Below are positions 28,027 to 36,358 of a stretch of 64,000 nt of DNA, piece after piece. Source of the stretch: Anaeromyxobacter sp. (GTDB taxonomy: Bacteria > Myxococcota > Myxococcia > Myxococcales > Anaeromyxobacteraceae). The DNA lies in NCBI GenBank assembly GCA_016718565.1, contig JADKCZ010000005.1:496001-560000 (forward strand), given 5' to 3'. Position 1 is the stretch's first letter; every line of letters starts with the position of its first letter. The notes beneath the pieces were generated by a model that made no database searches, was not told the origin of the DNA, and saw only the letters and a list, made by a program, of their open reading frames with translations. Position numbers and translations under genes: made by a program.

Positions 28027-29606
28027 CCGCTCGCGAACGCTGGGACCGCTACCGCCGCCTCCGCTGCGAGGTGCCCGCGCTCGGGCTGGTGCTCGACCCG
28101 AGCCGCATGGGCTTCGACGACGCCTTCCTGCGGGCCCAGGCCGGCCCCATGCAGAAGGCGCTGGAGGCCATGGCCGCGCTGGAGGCCGGCGCCATCGCCA
28201 ACCCGGACGAGCACCGCATGGTGGGGCACTACTGGCTGCGCGCCCCGGCGCTGGCCCCCACCCCGGCGCTGCGCCAGGAGATCGTGGCCACCGTCCGCGC
28301 CGTCAAGGACTTCGCCGGCGACGTGCACGGGGGCCGGATCCGGCCACAGGAGGGCGGCCTGTTCCACCACCTCCTGATGGTGGGCATCGGCGGCTCGGCG
28401 CTGGGCCCCATGTTCGTGGCCGACGCGCTGGGCCAGCCGGGCCGGGACCTGATGGCCCCCGACTTCCTCGACAACACCGACCCGGACGGCTTCGCCCGCA
28501 CCCTCGGCCGCCTGGAGCGCCACCTCGGCGAGACGCTGGTGGTGGTCACCTCCAAGAGCGGCGGCACGCCGGAGACCCGCAACGGCATGCTGGCGGTCGA
28601 GGCCTTCTACCGCGCCGCCGGGCTCGACTTCGCCCGGCACGCGGTGGCCATCACCCAGCAGGGCTCGGCGCTCGACCAGGTGGCGGTGCAGCAGGGCTGG
28701 CTGGCGCGCCTCCCGATGTGGGACTGGGTCGGCGGCCGCACCAGCCAGCTCTCGGCGGTGGGCCTGCTGCCGGCGGCGCTGCAGGGGCTGGACGTGGACG
28801 GCCTGCTGGCCGGCGCGGCCATCATGGACGAGGCCACCCGCGACACCGGGATCCTGCGCAACCCGGCCGCGCTGCTGGCCCTCTCCTGGCTGCACGCCGG
28901 CGGCGGCACCGGCCAGAAGGCCATGGTGGTGCTGCCCTACAAGGACCGGCTGGTGCTCTTCTCGCGCTACCTGCAGCAGCTGGTGATGGAGTCCATCGGC
29001 AAGCGGCTCGACCTCTCGGGCGAGCGGGTGGACCAGGGGCTGTCGGTCTACGGCAACAAGGGCTCGACCGACCAGCACGCCTACGTGCAGCAGCTGCGCG
29101 ACGGGCGGCACGACTTCTTCGCCACCTTCGTGCGGGTGCTCGCCGACGGCGGCGCCCACCTGGAGGTGGAGCCGGGCGTGACCCCGGGCGACTACCTGCA
29201 CGGCTTCCTGCTGGGCACCCGCGCCGCCCTCTTCGAGAACGGGCGCGAGTCGCTCACCCTGACCATCCCGCGGGTGGACGCGCGCAGCGTGGGGGCGCTC
29301 ATCGCCCTCTTCGAGCGGGCGGTGGGGCTCTACGCCTCGCTGGTGGGAGTGAACGCCTACCACCAGCCCGGCGTGGAGGCCGGCAAGAAGGCCGCGGCCG
29401 TGGTGCTGACGCTGCAGGCGCGGGTGGTGGCGGCGCTCGGGCCGGTGGCGCGCGACGCCGAGGCGCTGGCGGCCGCGGCCGGGGCGCCCGAGGAGGCCGA
29501 GGCGGTGCTGCTCCTCTGCGAGCACCTGGCCGCCAACGGGCGGGCCCGCCAGGAGGGGTTCGGCGCCGCGGCCGCCTTCGCGGCCATGGACGGCCGGCGC
29601 GGCTGA
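28023..29606 (+). CDS. pgi: Glucose-6-phosphate isomerase
   Basis: The 527-residue glycolytic enzyme interconverts glucose-6-phosphate and fructose-6-phosphate. LMVGIGGSALGPMFVADAL (about residues 118-136) and VTSKSGGTPETRNGM (~177-191) bind the sugar phosphate. LPMWDWVGGRTSQLSAVGLLP is PGI signature 1, NKGSTDQHAYVQQLRDG carries the catalytic His region, and GKKAAAVV holds the C-terminal Lys. ATG overlaps the methyltransferase stop. Its substrate is also that of the inositol-phosphate synthase at 46.9 kb, though the genes are far apart. Confidence 0.95.
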   Translation: MTARERWDRYRRLRCEVPALGLVLDPSRMGFDDAFLRAQAGPMQKALEAMAALEAGAIANPDEHRMVGHYWLRAPALAPTPALRQEIVATVRAVKDFAGDVHGGRIRPQEGGLFHHLLMVGIGGSALGPMFVADALGQPGRDLMAPDFLDNTDPDGFARTLGRLERHLGETLVVVTSKSGGTPETRNGMLAVEAFYRAAGLDFARHAVAITQQGSALDQVAVQQGWLARLPMWDWVGGRTSQLSAVGLLPAALQGLDVDGLLAGAAIMDEATRDTGILRNPAALLALSWLHAGGGTGQKAMVVLPYKDRLVLFSRYLQQLVMESIGKRLDLSGERVDQGLSVYGNKGSTDQHAYVQQLRDGRHDFFATFVRVLADGGAHLEVEPGVTPGDYLHGFLLGTRAALFENGRESLTLTIPRVDARSVGALIALFERAVGLYASLVGVNAYHQPGVEAGKKAAAVVLTLQARVVAALGPVARDAEALAAAAGAPEEAEAVLLLCEHLAANGRARQEGFGAAAAFAAMDGRRG

Positions 29607-29613
29607 GGCGCGG

Positions 29614-30102
29614 CTACCGCAGCGTCACCGACCCCAGCAGCGCCCGCTCGCCCTCGGCCACCTTCACCTCGCCGAGGCCGGCCCGGGGGAGCGACACCAC
29701 CAGGCACGGGCTGGTCACCACCTGGGCCGTCATGGCGTCGGCCGGGGGCGCGCGCAGCGCCACCTGCACCAGCGCCACCCCGCCCTTCACCGGCGCCTTC
29801 GGCGCTGCCAGCTCCACCGCGTGGCCGGCGGTGGGGCGCTGGCCGGCCGAGACGAGCAGCACCGCGGCCGCCTCGAAGTCCACCGCCGGCGCCGGCGCGC
29901 CGCCCAGCGCCGCCGGGAAGGCGGCGATGAGCTCGGCCTGCGAGGCCAGCCGCCGCACCGAGGGGCCTGGCGCCTCTCCGCCGCAGGTGGCGCCGGCGCG
30001 GACCACCGTCACCGCCACCTCGCGGTCCGGGCTGCAGCCGCCGTCGGCGCCCATGAGGGAGAGGGAGGCGATCCCCAGGAGACCTGCGCGGGCGAGCCTC
30101 AC
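29614..30102 (-). CDS. PrcB-like exported protein paired with the subtilase
   Basis: A 162-residue protein starting at GTG 30100-30102, overlapping the subtilase stop (GTGA). Residues 1-22 are a signal peptide or lipobox leader (LARAGLLGIASLSLMGADGGC). The C-terminal ~80 residues (VDFEAAAVLLVSAGQRPTAGH, then VTSPCLVVSLPR) match the pattern of the PrcB_C domain, named for the PrcB subunit of the Treponema dentilisin protease complex. Coupling to a secreted subtilase supports a role as a protease partner. The domain call is by pattern, not by search. Confidence 0.7.
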   Translation of the reverse strand: MRLARAGLLGIASLSLMGADGGCSPDREVAVTVVRAGATCGGEAPGPSVRRLASQAELIAAFPAALGGAPAPAVDFEAAAVLLVSAGQRPTAGHAVELAAPKAPVKGGVALVQVALRAPPADAMTAQVVTSPCLVVSLPRAGLGEVKVAEGERALLGSVTLR

Positions 30103-32711
30103 GGCGTCACCTCCAGCCCCTTCAGCGGGGCGAGCTTGCGGTAGCCGGCGCGGCCCGTCGCCGGGCCGGCCGAGGCGGCGCCCAGCGAGGACTCGAACCC
30201 GGCCAGGAAGTCGAGCCCGGCCACGTCGGCGGCCGCCACCGTCACCGGGGTGGGCACGCCCAGGGTGGGCCAGGCGCCGCAGGCCTCGCCGTCGTCGCAC
30301 ACCAGGTCGTCGTTGTCCGAGTCGGTGCCGGCCACCAGCAGGTACTGCCCGGCCGGGACGTTGGCGAAGGACCAGGTGTAGACGCCGCCCTGCCCGCGCC
30401 CGCTGGCCTGCGCCACGGTGGCCAGGTTTCCCTGGGCGTTCGGCACCGGATCCACCAGCAGCACGTAGAGGAAGCCGGCGTCGCCGCCGGCGGCGGCCGC
30501 CGCCCCCTTCTGCAGCGACACCGGCACCCGCACCGCGGCGCCGCCCGCCAGCGTGAAGGTGATGGTGGCCGAGTAGCGCCCGTCGGCCAGGCTGGCCTGG
30601 GCGGCGGTGGCGGTGTAGGCGCCGTGGTTGTTGCCGTCCACCGCGCCCGGCGCGACGGTGAGCCAGGTGGCGTCGCTGGCCACGCCGGTGACGGCCTTCA
30701 GGCCGGTGCCGCTCCAGGCCACCGCGATGGGCAGGGAGCCGACGCCCGGCGCGAAGTCGAGCCGGGTGGGCGTCACCTCCAGGCCGCCGGTCTGGGCGGC
30801 GCCGCACTGGGACTGGGCCGCCTGCACCGCGCCGAGCGCGTCCACCAGGCCGTGGCCGTAGACGTCGTCCCTGCCGGCCGCGCCCAGGTCGCGGGTCATG
30901 GCGCCCGAGGCCAGCAGGGTGTCGAGCTGGAGCGGGGTCAGGCTGGGGCAGACCGCCTTCATGAGCGCCACCACGCCGGCCACGTGCGGCGCGGCCATGG
31001 AGGTGCCCTGGTAGAAGGTCCAGATGGGCTGGCGGGTGCCGGTCGAGTCGTCCACCAGGGCCGAGAGCACGCCGTCGGCGTAGCCGTTGCCGTCCTTGTC
31101 GGCGCTGGTGTCGCCGCCGGGCGCGGCCACGTCCACGTCGGGGCCGCGGTTGGAGTACGGGGCGCGGGCCTGCGCCAGGTCCACCGCGCTCACCGAGACC
31201 ACCCCGGGGTAGGAGGCCGGGTAGCCGGGGCTGGTGGAGTTCTCGTTGCCGGCGGCGGCCACCACGATGAGACCGGCGGCCCGCACCGCGGCGTAGGCGT
31301 CCTTGTCGGACTGGGAGGAGCAGCCCTGGCAGCCGAGCGACAGGTTGGCCACGTCGGCCGCCTTGGGCGGAAGGGTGCCGGAGTCGTTGGAGAGGCCGGC
31401 CGCGAAGCGCAGCCCCTGGATGATGTCGTAGGAGGTGCCGCCGCCCGCGCCGAGCACACGGACGGGCATGACCTTGGCGCCCCAGGCGACGCCGGCCGCG
31501 CCGGCCCCCTCGTTGGAGCGGGCCGCCACCGTGCCGGCCACGTGGGTGCCGTGCCAGGAGGAGGAGCCGGCGGCCGCCGCGTCGCCCGGGTCGTCCGCGT
31601 TGGCGTCGATGCCGCCGCCGTCGCGGGCCTTGGTGGCGTCGCGGATGAAGTCGTAGCCGTCCACCAGCTGGCCGGTGAAGTCGGGGTGGGCCAGGAAGAC
31701 CCCGGTGTCGAGCACCGCCACCACCACGCTGCCGGTGGCCGGCGTGCCGGTGGTGACGTCCCAGGCCTGGGGCAGGTTGATGAGCGGGTAGTGCCACTGG
31801 AACTTGTAGTGCGTGTCGTTCGGCACCGCGCTGGGCCGGAAGAGGTAGTTGGGGTCGGCGCTCTGGACGTCGGCGCGGCGCAGCAGCGCCTTGACGACGC
31901 GCAGGGTGTCGAGGCGGGCCGCGGCCGGCCCCTCGGGCGTGCCGCCGAAGGCGGCGCCGGTGCGGGCCGGGGCGCCCAGGGTGGCGAGCGCGGCGGCGCG
32001 GGTGGCGGCGGTGGCGCCCAGGCCGAGCAGCGCCGGGCGGCCGCGCACCGCGCCGGCCAGCGGCGCGAGGCCGAGGGCGGCGGCGCGCGCCTGCAGCGAG
32101 TCGCCGGCCGCGGCGGGCGAGAGCGCGGCGTCGTTGAAGCGGACCACCACCTCGCCGGGCACGAACTCGCGGTCGCTGCGCAGGGCGGGCAGCGAGGCCG
32201 CCGCCGGGGCGGCGCCGATGGTGAGCACGTAGTTGGAGGCCCCGCTGGCCGCCTCGACGACCACGTAGTGGTCACCGCCGGCCGGCACCTCCACCACCTC
32301 GGTGGAGCCGACCCCCAGCGAGCAGGCCACCGGGTTGACCACGTCGGCCGCGGCGTAGAGGCACAGGTCGAGGTCGCCGGTGACGGCGTCGGCGATGCCC
32401 AGGGTCACCACCTGCCCGGCCGCCAGCGTGGCGCGGTAGGCGTCGAGGGCGTCGGCGGAGAAGGAGGCCCAGCCGCCCACCGTGACGGCGCTCGGCACCA
32501 GCTGCGCGGTGGCCGGGCCGTCGTTGGGGGTCTTGGGCGAGTTGACGTCGCCGGTGTCGCCGTCCACCCGCTGCCCGCCGGCGGCGCGGATGGTGCCGGA
32601 GAGGTCGAACTCGGTGGGCGGCGGCGGGGTCGGGTCCGAGCCACCGCCGCCGCAGGCGGCGGCGAGCGCGAGGACGGCGAGGGCCAGGGAGGCCGGAAGG
32701 CGGCGGGACAT
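30099..32711 (-). CDS. Secreted S8-family serine peptidase (subtilase) lipoprotein
   Basis: An 870-residue protein starting at ATG 32709-32711. The leader ends in a lipobox (LAVLALAAAC, Cys at ~21) followed by Gly/Ser/Pro linker. Residues ~45-165 resemble a PPC-like pre-domain. The peptidase domain has Asp335 (VAVLDTGVFLAHPDF), His387 (SWHGTHVAGT) and Ser571 (GTSMAAPHVAG), with VVAAAGNENS as oxyanion region. Two C-terminal beta domains follow, the first BACON-like (SDATWLTVAP). Role: probable extracellular or outer-membrane proteolysis. It is co-translated with the PrcB-like gene. Confidence 0.92.
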   Translation of the reverse strand: MSRRLPASLALAVLALAAACGGGGSDPTPPPPTEFDLSGTIRAAGGQRVDGDTGDVNSPKTPNDGPATAQLVPSAVTVGGWASFSADALDAYRATLAAGQVVTLGIADAVTGDLDLCLYAAADVVNPVACSLGVGSTEVVEVPAGGDHYVVVEAASGASNYVLTIGAAPAAASLPALRSDREFVPGEVVVRFNDAALSPAAAGDSLQARAAALGLAPLAGAVRGRPALLGLGATAATRAAALATLGAPARTGAAFGGTPEGPAAARLDTLRVVKALLRRADVQSADPNYLFRPSAVPNDTHYKFQWHYPLINLPQAWDVTTGTPATGSVVVAVLDTGVFLAHPDFTGQLVDGYDFIRDATKARDGGGIDANADDPGDAAAAGSSSWHGTHVAGTVAARSNEGAGAAGVAWGAKVMPVRVLGAGGGTSYDIIQGLRFAAGLSNDSGTLPPKAADVANLSLGCQGCSSQSDKDAYAAVRAAGLIVVAAAGNENSTSPGYPASYPGVVSVSAVDLAQARAPYSNRGPDVDVAAPGGDTSADKDGNGYADGVLSALVDDSTGTRQPIWTFYQGTSMAAPHVAGVVALMKAVCPSLTPLQLDTLLASGAMTRDLGAAGRDDVYGHGLVDALGAVQAAQSQCGAAQTGGLEVTPTRLDFAPGVGSLPIAVAWSGTGLKAVTGVASDATWLTVAPGAVDGNNHGAYTATAAQASLADGRYSATITFTLAGGAAVRVPVSLQKGAAAAAGGDAGFLYVLLVDPVPNAQGNLATVAQASGRGQGGVYTWSFANVPAGQYLLVAGTDSDNDDLVCDDGEACGAWPTLGVPTPVTVAAADVAGLDFLAGFESSLGAASAGPATGRAGYRKLAPLKGLEVTP

Positions 32712-32851
32712 GGACGCTCCTCTCGAGGATCGGATGGGGTCCCGCACCTCGCGCGGTCGACGCGCGACGATGGGCCCCCGGTCAGCTTGGATGGTGCGGA
32801 GTCCCGTTGGTGACGCCTCCGCCCCGCTTGGGGTCTACAGGACGGGGCCGG

Positions 32852-34534
32852 CTACAGCTCGGCCTTGAGCACCGCGCCGCTGGAGGCGTTGGAGACCATC
32901 AGGGCATAGCGGCGCAGCCACTTGGAGCGGACCACCTTCTGCTTCGGCACGAAGCCGACCCGGCGGCGCCCGAGCTCCGCGTCGTCCACCCCGAGCTCCA
33001 GCCGCCGCCCCACCGTGTCGACGGTGATGGCGTCGCCGTCCTGCACCAGGCCGATGGCGCCGCCCTCGGCGGCCTCGGGCGAGACGTGGCCGACGCAGGC
33101 GCCGCGGGTGGCGCCGGAGAAGCGGCCGTCCGTGACCAGGGCCACCGAGGTGCCGAGCCCCATGCCCATGATGAGCGAGGTGGGGGCCAGCATCTCCTGC
33201 ATGCCGGGGCCGCCCTTGGGCCCCTCGTAGCGGATGACCACCACGTGGCCGGACCGCACCTTCCCGGCCATGATCCCGGCGAGGGCCTCGTCCTGCGAGT
33301 CGAAGCAGATGGCCCGGCCGGTGAACTGCTTCATGGAGGGCTCGATGCCGGCGGTCTTCACCACCGCCCCCTCGGCGGCCAGGTTGCCGAAGAGCACGGC
33401 GATGCCGCCCACCGGGCTGTAGGCGTGGTCCAGGTCGTGGATGACCGAGGCGTCGGTGATCTCCGCCCCGGCGATCCGCTCGCCGATGGTCTCGCCGGTG
33501 ACGCAGCGGGCCGAGAGGCGCACCACGTCGCCGCGGCGCGAGACCTCCTTGAGGACCGCCGGCACGCCGCCGGCCCGGTGCACGTCCTCGATGTGCACGG
33601 TGGAGAGCGACGGGGCGATCTTGGCGACGTGGGCCACCTTCTGGGCCACCGCCTCGATGCCGGCCAGGTCGAGCGGCACCCCGGCCTCGCGGGCGATGGC
33701 CAGCAGGTGGAGGATGGTGTTGGACGAGCCGCCCATGGCCATGTCCACCACGATGGCGTTGTTGACCGCGTCGGCGTTCAGGATCCGCGTCAGGTTGAAC
33801 TCGGCCCGACCGGCGATCTCCACGGTGCGGCGGGCGGCGGCGCGGATGAGCGCCTCGCGCTCGGGGGTCAGGGCCAGGATGGTGCCGTTGCCCGGCAGGG
33901 CCACGCCCATGGCCTCGCAGAGCACGTTCATCGAGTTGGCGGTGAACATGCCGGAGCAGGAGCCGCCCGAGGGGCAGGCCTTGCACTCGATCTCGTAGAG
34001 CTCCTCGTCGGTGATCTTCCCCTGGGCCTTCCTGGCCACCGCCTCGAAGGCGGTGGCGAGGTCGATGGAGGTGCCGTCGGAGAGCACCCCGGCCTTCATC
34101 GGGCCGCCCGAGCAGAAGACGGTGGGGACGTCCACCCTGAGCGCCCCCATCAGCATGCCCGGCACGATCTTGTCGCAGTTGGGGATGCACAGCAGCGCGT
34201 CGAGCTGGTGCGCCTCCATCATGGTCTCGATGCTGTCGGCGATCAGCTCGCGGGAGGGCAGGCTGTAGAGCATGCCGCCGTGGCCCATGGCGATGCCGTC
34301 GTCCACCCCGATGGTGTTGAACTCGAAGGGCACCCCGCCGGCCTTGCGGATCTCCTCCTTGGCGATGCGGCCGTACTCCTGCAGGAAGAAGTGGCCGGGG
34401 ATGATGTCGACGTGGGAGTTGGCGATGCCGATGAACGGCTTCGCGAAGTCCTCGTCCTTGAGCCCCACCGCCCGGAGCAGGCTGCGGTGCGGGGCTCGCT
34501 CGTAACCCTTCTTGATCGTGTCGGAGCGCACCAC
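32852..34534 (-). CDS. ilvD: Dihydroxy-acid dehydratase
   Basis: The Fe-S enzyme dehydrates dihydroxy acids in valine/isoleucine synthesis. RSDTIKKGYERAPHRSLLRAVG opens the family pattern. CIPNCDKIVPGMLMG and CKACPSGGSCSGMFTANSMN hold the cluster cysteines (PNCDK and GSCSGM), GVDDGIAMGHGGM and DGRFSGATRG are substrate/metal segments. GTG codons at 34534 and 34531 follow a GGAGG, giving about 560 residues; an upstream ATG (34567) would add 11 unconserved residues. No leader peptide or attenuator is evident upstream. Confidence 0.95.
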   Translation of the reverse strand: MVRSDTIKKGYERAPHRSLLRAVGLKDEDFAKPFIGIANSHVDIIPGHFFLQEYGRIAKEEIRKAGGVPFEFNTIGVDDGIAMGHGGMLYSLPSRELIADSIETMMEAHQLDALLCIPNCDKIVPGMLMGALRVDVPTVFCSGGPMKAGVLSDGTSIDLATAFEAVARKAQGKITDEELYEIECKACPSGGSCSGMFTANSMNVLCEAMGVALPGNGTILALTPEREALIRAAARRTVEIAGRAEFNLTRILNADAVNNAIVVDMAMGGSSNTILHLLAIAREAGVPLDLAGIEAVAQKVAHVAKIAPSLSTVHIEDVHRAGGVPAVLKEVSRRGDVVRLSARCVTGETIGERIAGAEITDASVIHDLDHAYSPVGGIAVLFGNLAAEGAVVKTAGIEPSMKQFTGRAICFDSQDEALAGIMAGKVRSGHVVVIRYEGPKGGPGMQEMLAPTSLIMGMGLGTSVALVTDGRFSGATRGACVGHVSPEAAEGGAIGLVQDGDAITVDTVGRRLELGVDDAELGRRRVGFVPKQKVVRSKWLRRYALMVSNASSGAVLKAEL

Positions 34535-34623
34535 CCGTTTCTCCCTCCCCGGGGCGCGTCGAGTCAACCGGCGGGGCGTGGTACCATCCTCGCCCCCGTC
34601 GAAATCCGCGGAGGAGGGGCACC

Positions 34624-35280
34624 ATGCTGGGCGATCACCTGAGGGCGCTGAAGGACGGCCGCTGGCAGCACGGCATCGACCTCGGCGACCAGCGCGTCCT
34701 GTACCTGGCCGAGGAGCCGGGGCTGGCCTCGGCCGACCGGCTGCGCCGCGTCTACCGCCCGGAGTTCACCGCCCACGCCACCCGGGTGGAGGTGGTGGTG
34801 CACCGCGAGCCGACCTACCAGGCCAAGGCGGTGGTGGCCCGCGCCTGGAGCCGCTTCATGGACCCGTCGGTCCTGGGCATGTTCCGCGACTCCGAGCAGT
34901 TCGCCACCTGGTGCAAGATCGGGCGGGTGCCCGAGGTGACGGAGGCCCCGCCGGCTCCAGCCGCTCCTGCCGCCCCGGCGCGCGCTCCCACCCCGGCCGC
35001 GGCCCCGGTGGCCGCGAGGCCGGCCGCCGCGGCGAGACCCGCTGCTGGCGCGCCCGCGGCGAAGAAGCCGGCCGTGAAGAAGCCGGTCACGAAGAAGCCG
35101 GCCGTGAAGAAGGCGGCCGCGAAGAAGCCGGCCGTGAAGAAGCCGGCCGTGAAGAAGGCGGCCGTGAAGAAGCCGGCCGTGAAGAAGGCAGCCGCGAAGA
35201 AGCCGGCCGCGAAGAAGCCGGCCAGGCCAGTGAAGCGGGCCTCGGCGTCCAAGAAGGCCGGCCGGACCTCCAGGCGGTAG
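34624..35280 (+). CDS. LRAT/NC-like protein lacking the catalytic triad, with histone-H1-like tail
   Basis: A 218-residue protein from ATG 34624, preceded by GGAGGAGG. Residues 1-100 follow the LRAT/NlpC-P60-like NC domain pattern: GDHLRAL, then WQHGIDLGDQRVLYL, YQAKAVVARAWSRF, and FRDSEQFATWCKIG. At the three catalytic positions of that family (His, His, Cys) I read Gln15, Tyr27 and Ser90, so it is probably inactive. Residues ~103-218 are a Lys/Ala/Pro tail of repeated KKPAVKK units, as in histone-H1-like or AlgP-like DNA- or polyanion-binding proteins. The alignment is from memory. Confidence 0.75.
   Translation: MLGDHLRALKDGRWQHGIDLGDQRVLYLAEEPGLASADRLRRVYRPEFTAHATRVEVVVHREPTYQAKAVVARAWSRFMDPSVLGMFRDSEQFATWCKIGRVPEVTEAPPAPAAPAAPARAPTPAAAPVAARPAAAARPAAGAPAAKKPAVKKPVTKKPAVKKAAAKKPAVKKPAVKKAAVKKPAVKKAAAKKPAAKKPARPVKRASASKKAGRTSRR
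35061..35222 (+). repeat. Imperfect 15-bp tandem repeat encoding KKPAV units
   Basis: About eleven copies of a GTGAAGAAGCCGGCC-like unit encode the Lys-rich tail of the LRAT-like protein. Such arrays change length by slippage. Confidence 0.85.
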
Positions 35281-35301
35281 GCCACCACCCGGACGCGGCG
35301 A

Positions 35302-35319
35302 GGGCGCCGTTCGGCGCCC
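35302..35319 (+). terminator. Possible terminator hairpin
   Basis: GGGCGCCG, loop TT, CGGCGCCC: a perfect 8-bp stem 21 bases after the LRAT-like stop and before the convergent gene. It has no T-tract. Confidence 0.4.
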
Positions 35320-35356
35320 CCGTGGTCCCGCCCGGTCAGGTGAGGTGAGGCGGGCG

Positions 35357-35539
35357 CTACCGCCCGTTCACGCTGGCCTGCGCCCACAGGTCGCGGGGCG
35401 CGCGCAGGTCCTCCATGATGGCCACGCCGAGGGCGCAGGCCAGCAGGACCGCCAGCGCCAGCATCCACGGCTTGAACGGCAGGAGCTCGTCCTGCTGGGG
35501 CCGGGGGCGCGGCGGCTGGTCTGGGAGGCGCGGGGGCAT
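35357..35539 (-). CDS. Small single-pass membrane protein
   Basis: A 60-residue frame from ATG 35537-35539. After a Pro/Arg-rich, basic N-terminus (~24 residues), residues 25-42 form one hydrophobic helix (WMLALAVLLACALGVAIM), then a short soluble end. The positive-inside rule suggests the N-terminus is cytoplasmic. No family is recognised. Confidence is limited by size. Confidence 0.5.
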   Translation of the reverse strand: MPPRLPDQPPRPRPQQDELLPFKPWMLALAVLLACALGVAIMEDLRAPRDLWAQASVNGR

Positions 35540-35618
35540 CTCCCCATGAAGCTAGATCGACCTCCCCGGCAGCGCAACCCCGCGGCGGTGGGCCTGGCGC
35601 CGGTCCCTCGGCCAGGGG

Positions 35619-36248
35619 TCAGCGGCCCCCAGGTGGCGGTCGGCTCTCGGCGGCGCCGGCGCCCTCCTCCCCCTCCGGCTCGGGGGCGCCGGGGTCGGGC
35701 TCCAGCACCCCGCCCATGGCTGTGAAGAGCTTCACGTCCTCCTCGAGCTCTCGGCGGGTCAGGTCGGCCAGCTCGGAGAGCAGGTCCCAGCGCCGCTTCA
35801 GGTCGACGCCGGAGTAGCGCCCCGCCAGGGCCGCCCACGCCCGGGTGATCTCGTCGGTGCGGCGGCGCTCGCCGGTGCGGTGCTGGTGTTCGGCGTCGCC
35901 GCGCACCCGGGGCGAGAGCTCCAGCCGGTGCTCCAGCGCCTCGCGCAGCATCTCCTCGTGCACCACCGCGTCGAACTCGGAGAGGGCCCGCGGCTCGGGC
36001 CAGCGCGACATGCGCAGGGCGTCCAGCCGACCGAGCCGCACCAGCAGCCGGTCGAGGTCGCGCTTGTCGTCGTGGATCTCGCGCTTGAGCAGCTTGCGCT
36101 CGCGGTGGTCGGCGGGGGGGCGGCGCGGCAGCTGCGCCCGGGGCGGCGGCCCCGGCAGGAGCAGGCCGAGCGCCAGGGCCAGGCCGGCCAGCGGGCGGGA
36201 CCAGCCCCGGCGGGCAGCGCGGGCGGTGGTGGGCGGGGGCGGTCGCAT
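35619..36248 (-). CDS. Exported charged helical protein, unknown function
   Basis: A 209-residue protein with a basic N-region and a signal peptide (PLAGLALALGLLLPGPPPRAQ, about residues 19-39). The mature part is strongly charged and helical (RKLLKREIHDDKRDLDRLLVRLGRL; LSELADLTRRELEEDVKLF), suggesting a coiled-coil, and ends in an acidic/Pro tail. No domain is recognised. It faces the M64 peptidase gene divergently across about 110 bases. Confidence 0.65.
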   Translation of the reverse strand: MRPPPPTTARAARRGWSRPLAGLALALGLLLPGPPPRAQLPRRPPADHRERKLLKREIHDDKRDLDRLLVRLGRLDALRMSRWPEPRALSEFDAVVHEEMLREALEHRLELSPRVRGDAEHQHRTGERRRTDEITRAWAALAGRYSGVDLKRRWDLLSELADLTRRELEEDVKLFTAMGGVLEPDPGAPEPEGEEGAGAAESRPPPGGR

Positions 36249-36358
36249 GGCGCTCGGGCGTGGCCCCGGGGGGGCCGTGGTCGAGCATAGCCCACCGCGT
36301 GGCCCCTGCCCGCCGGGGCTCGCCGCCGGGAAAGGTGGCGGGTCCCGCCAGCGGCGGT

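Noticed and set aside
30624..32813. 729-residue plus-strand frame antisense to the subtilase
   Set aside because: Gly/Val/His/Arg-rich shadow; the minus strand has an intact subtilase triad.
32835..34625. 596-residue minus-strand frame over ilvD
   Set aside because: Out-of-frame shadow of ilvD; composition is Arg/Gly repeats without motifs.
35061..35222. Possible CRISPR-like array in regularly repeated DNA
   Set aside because: No spacers; it is a 15-bp coding repeat for a Lys-rich tail.
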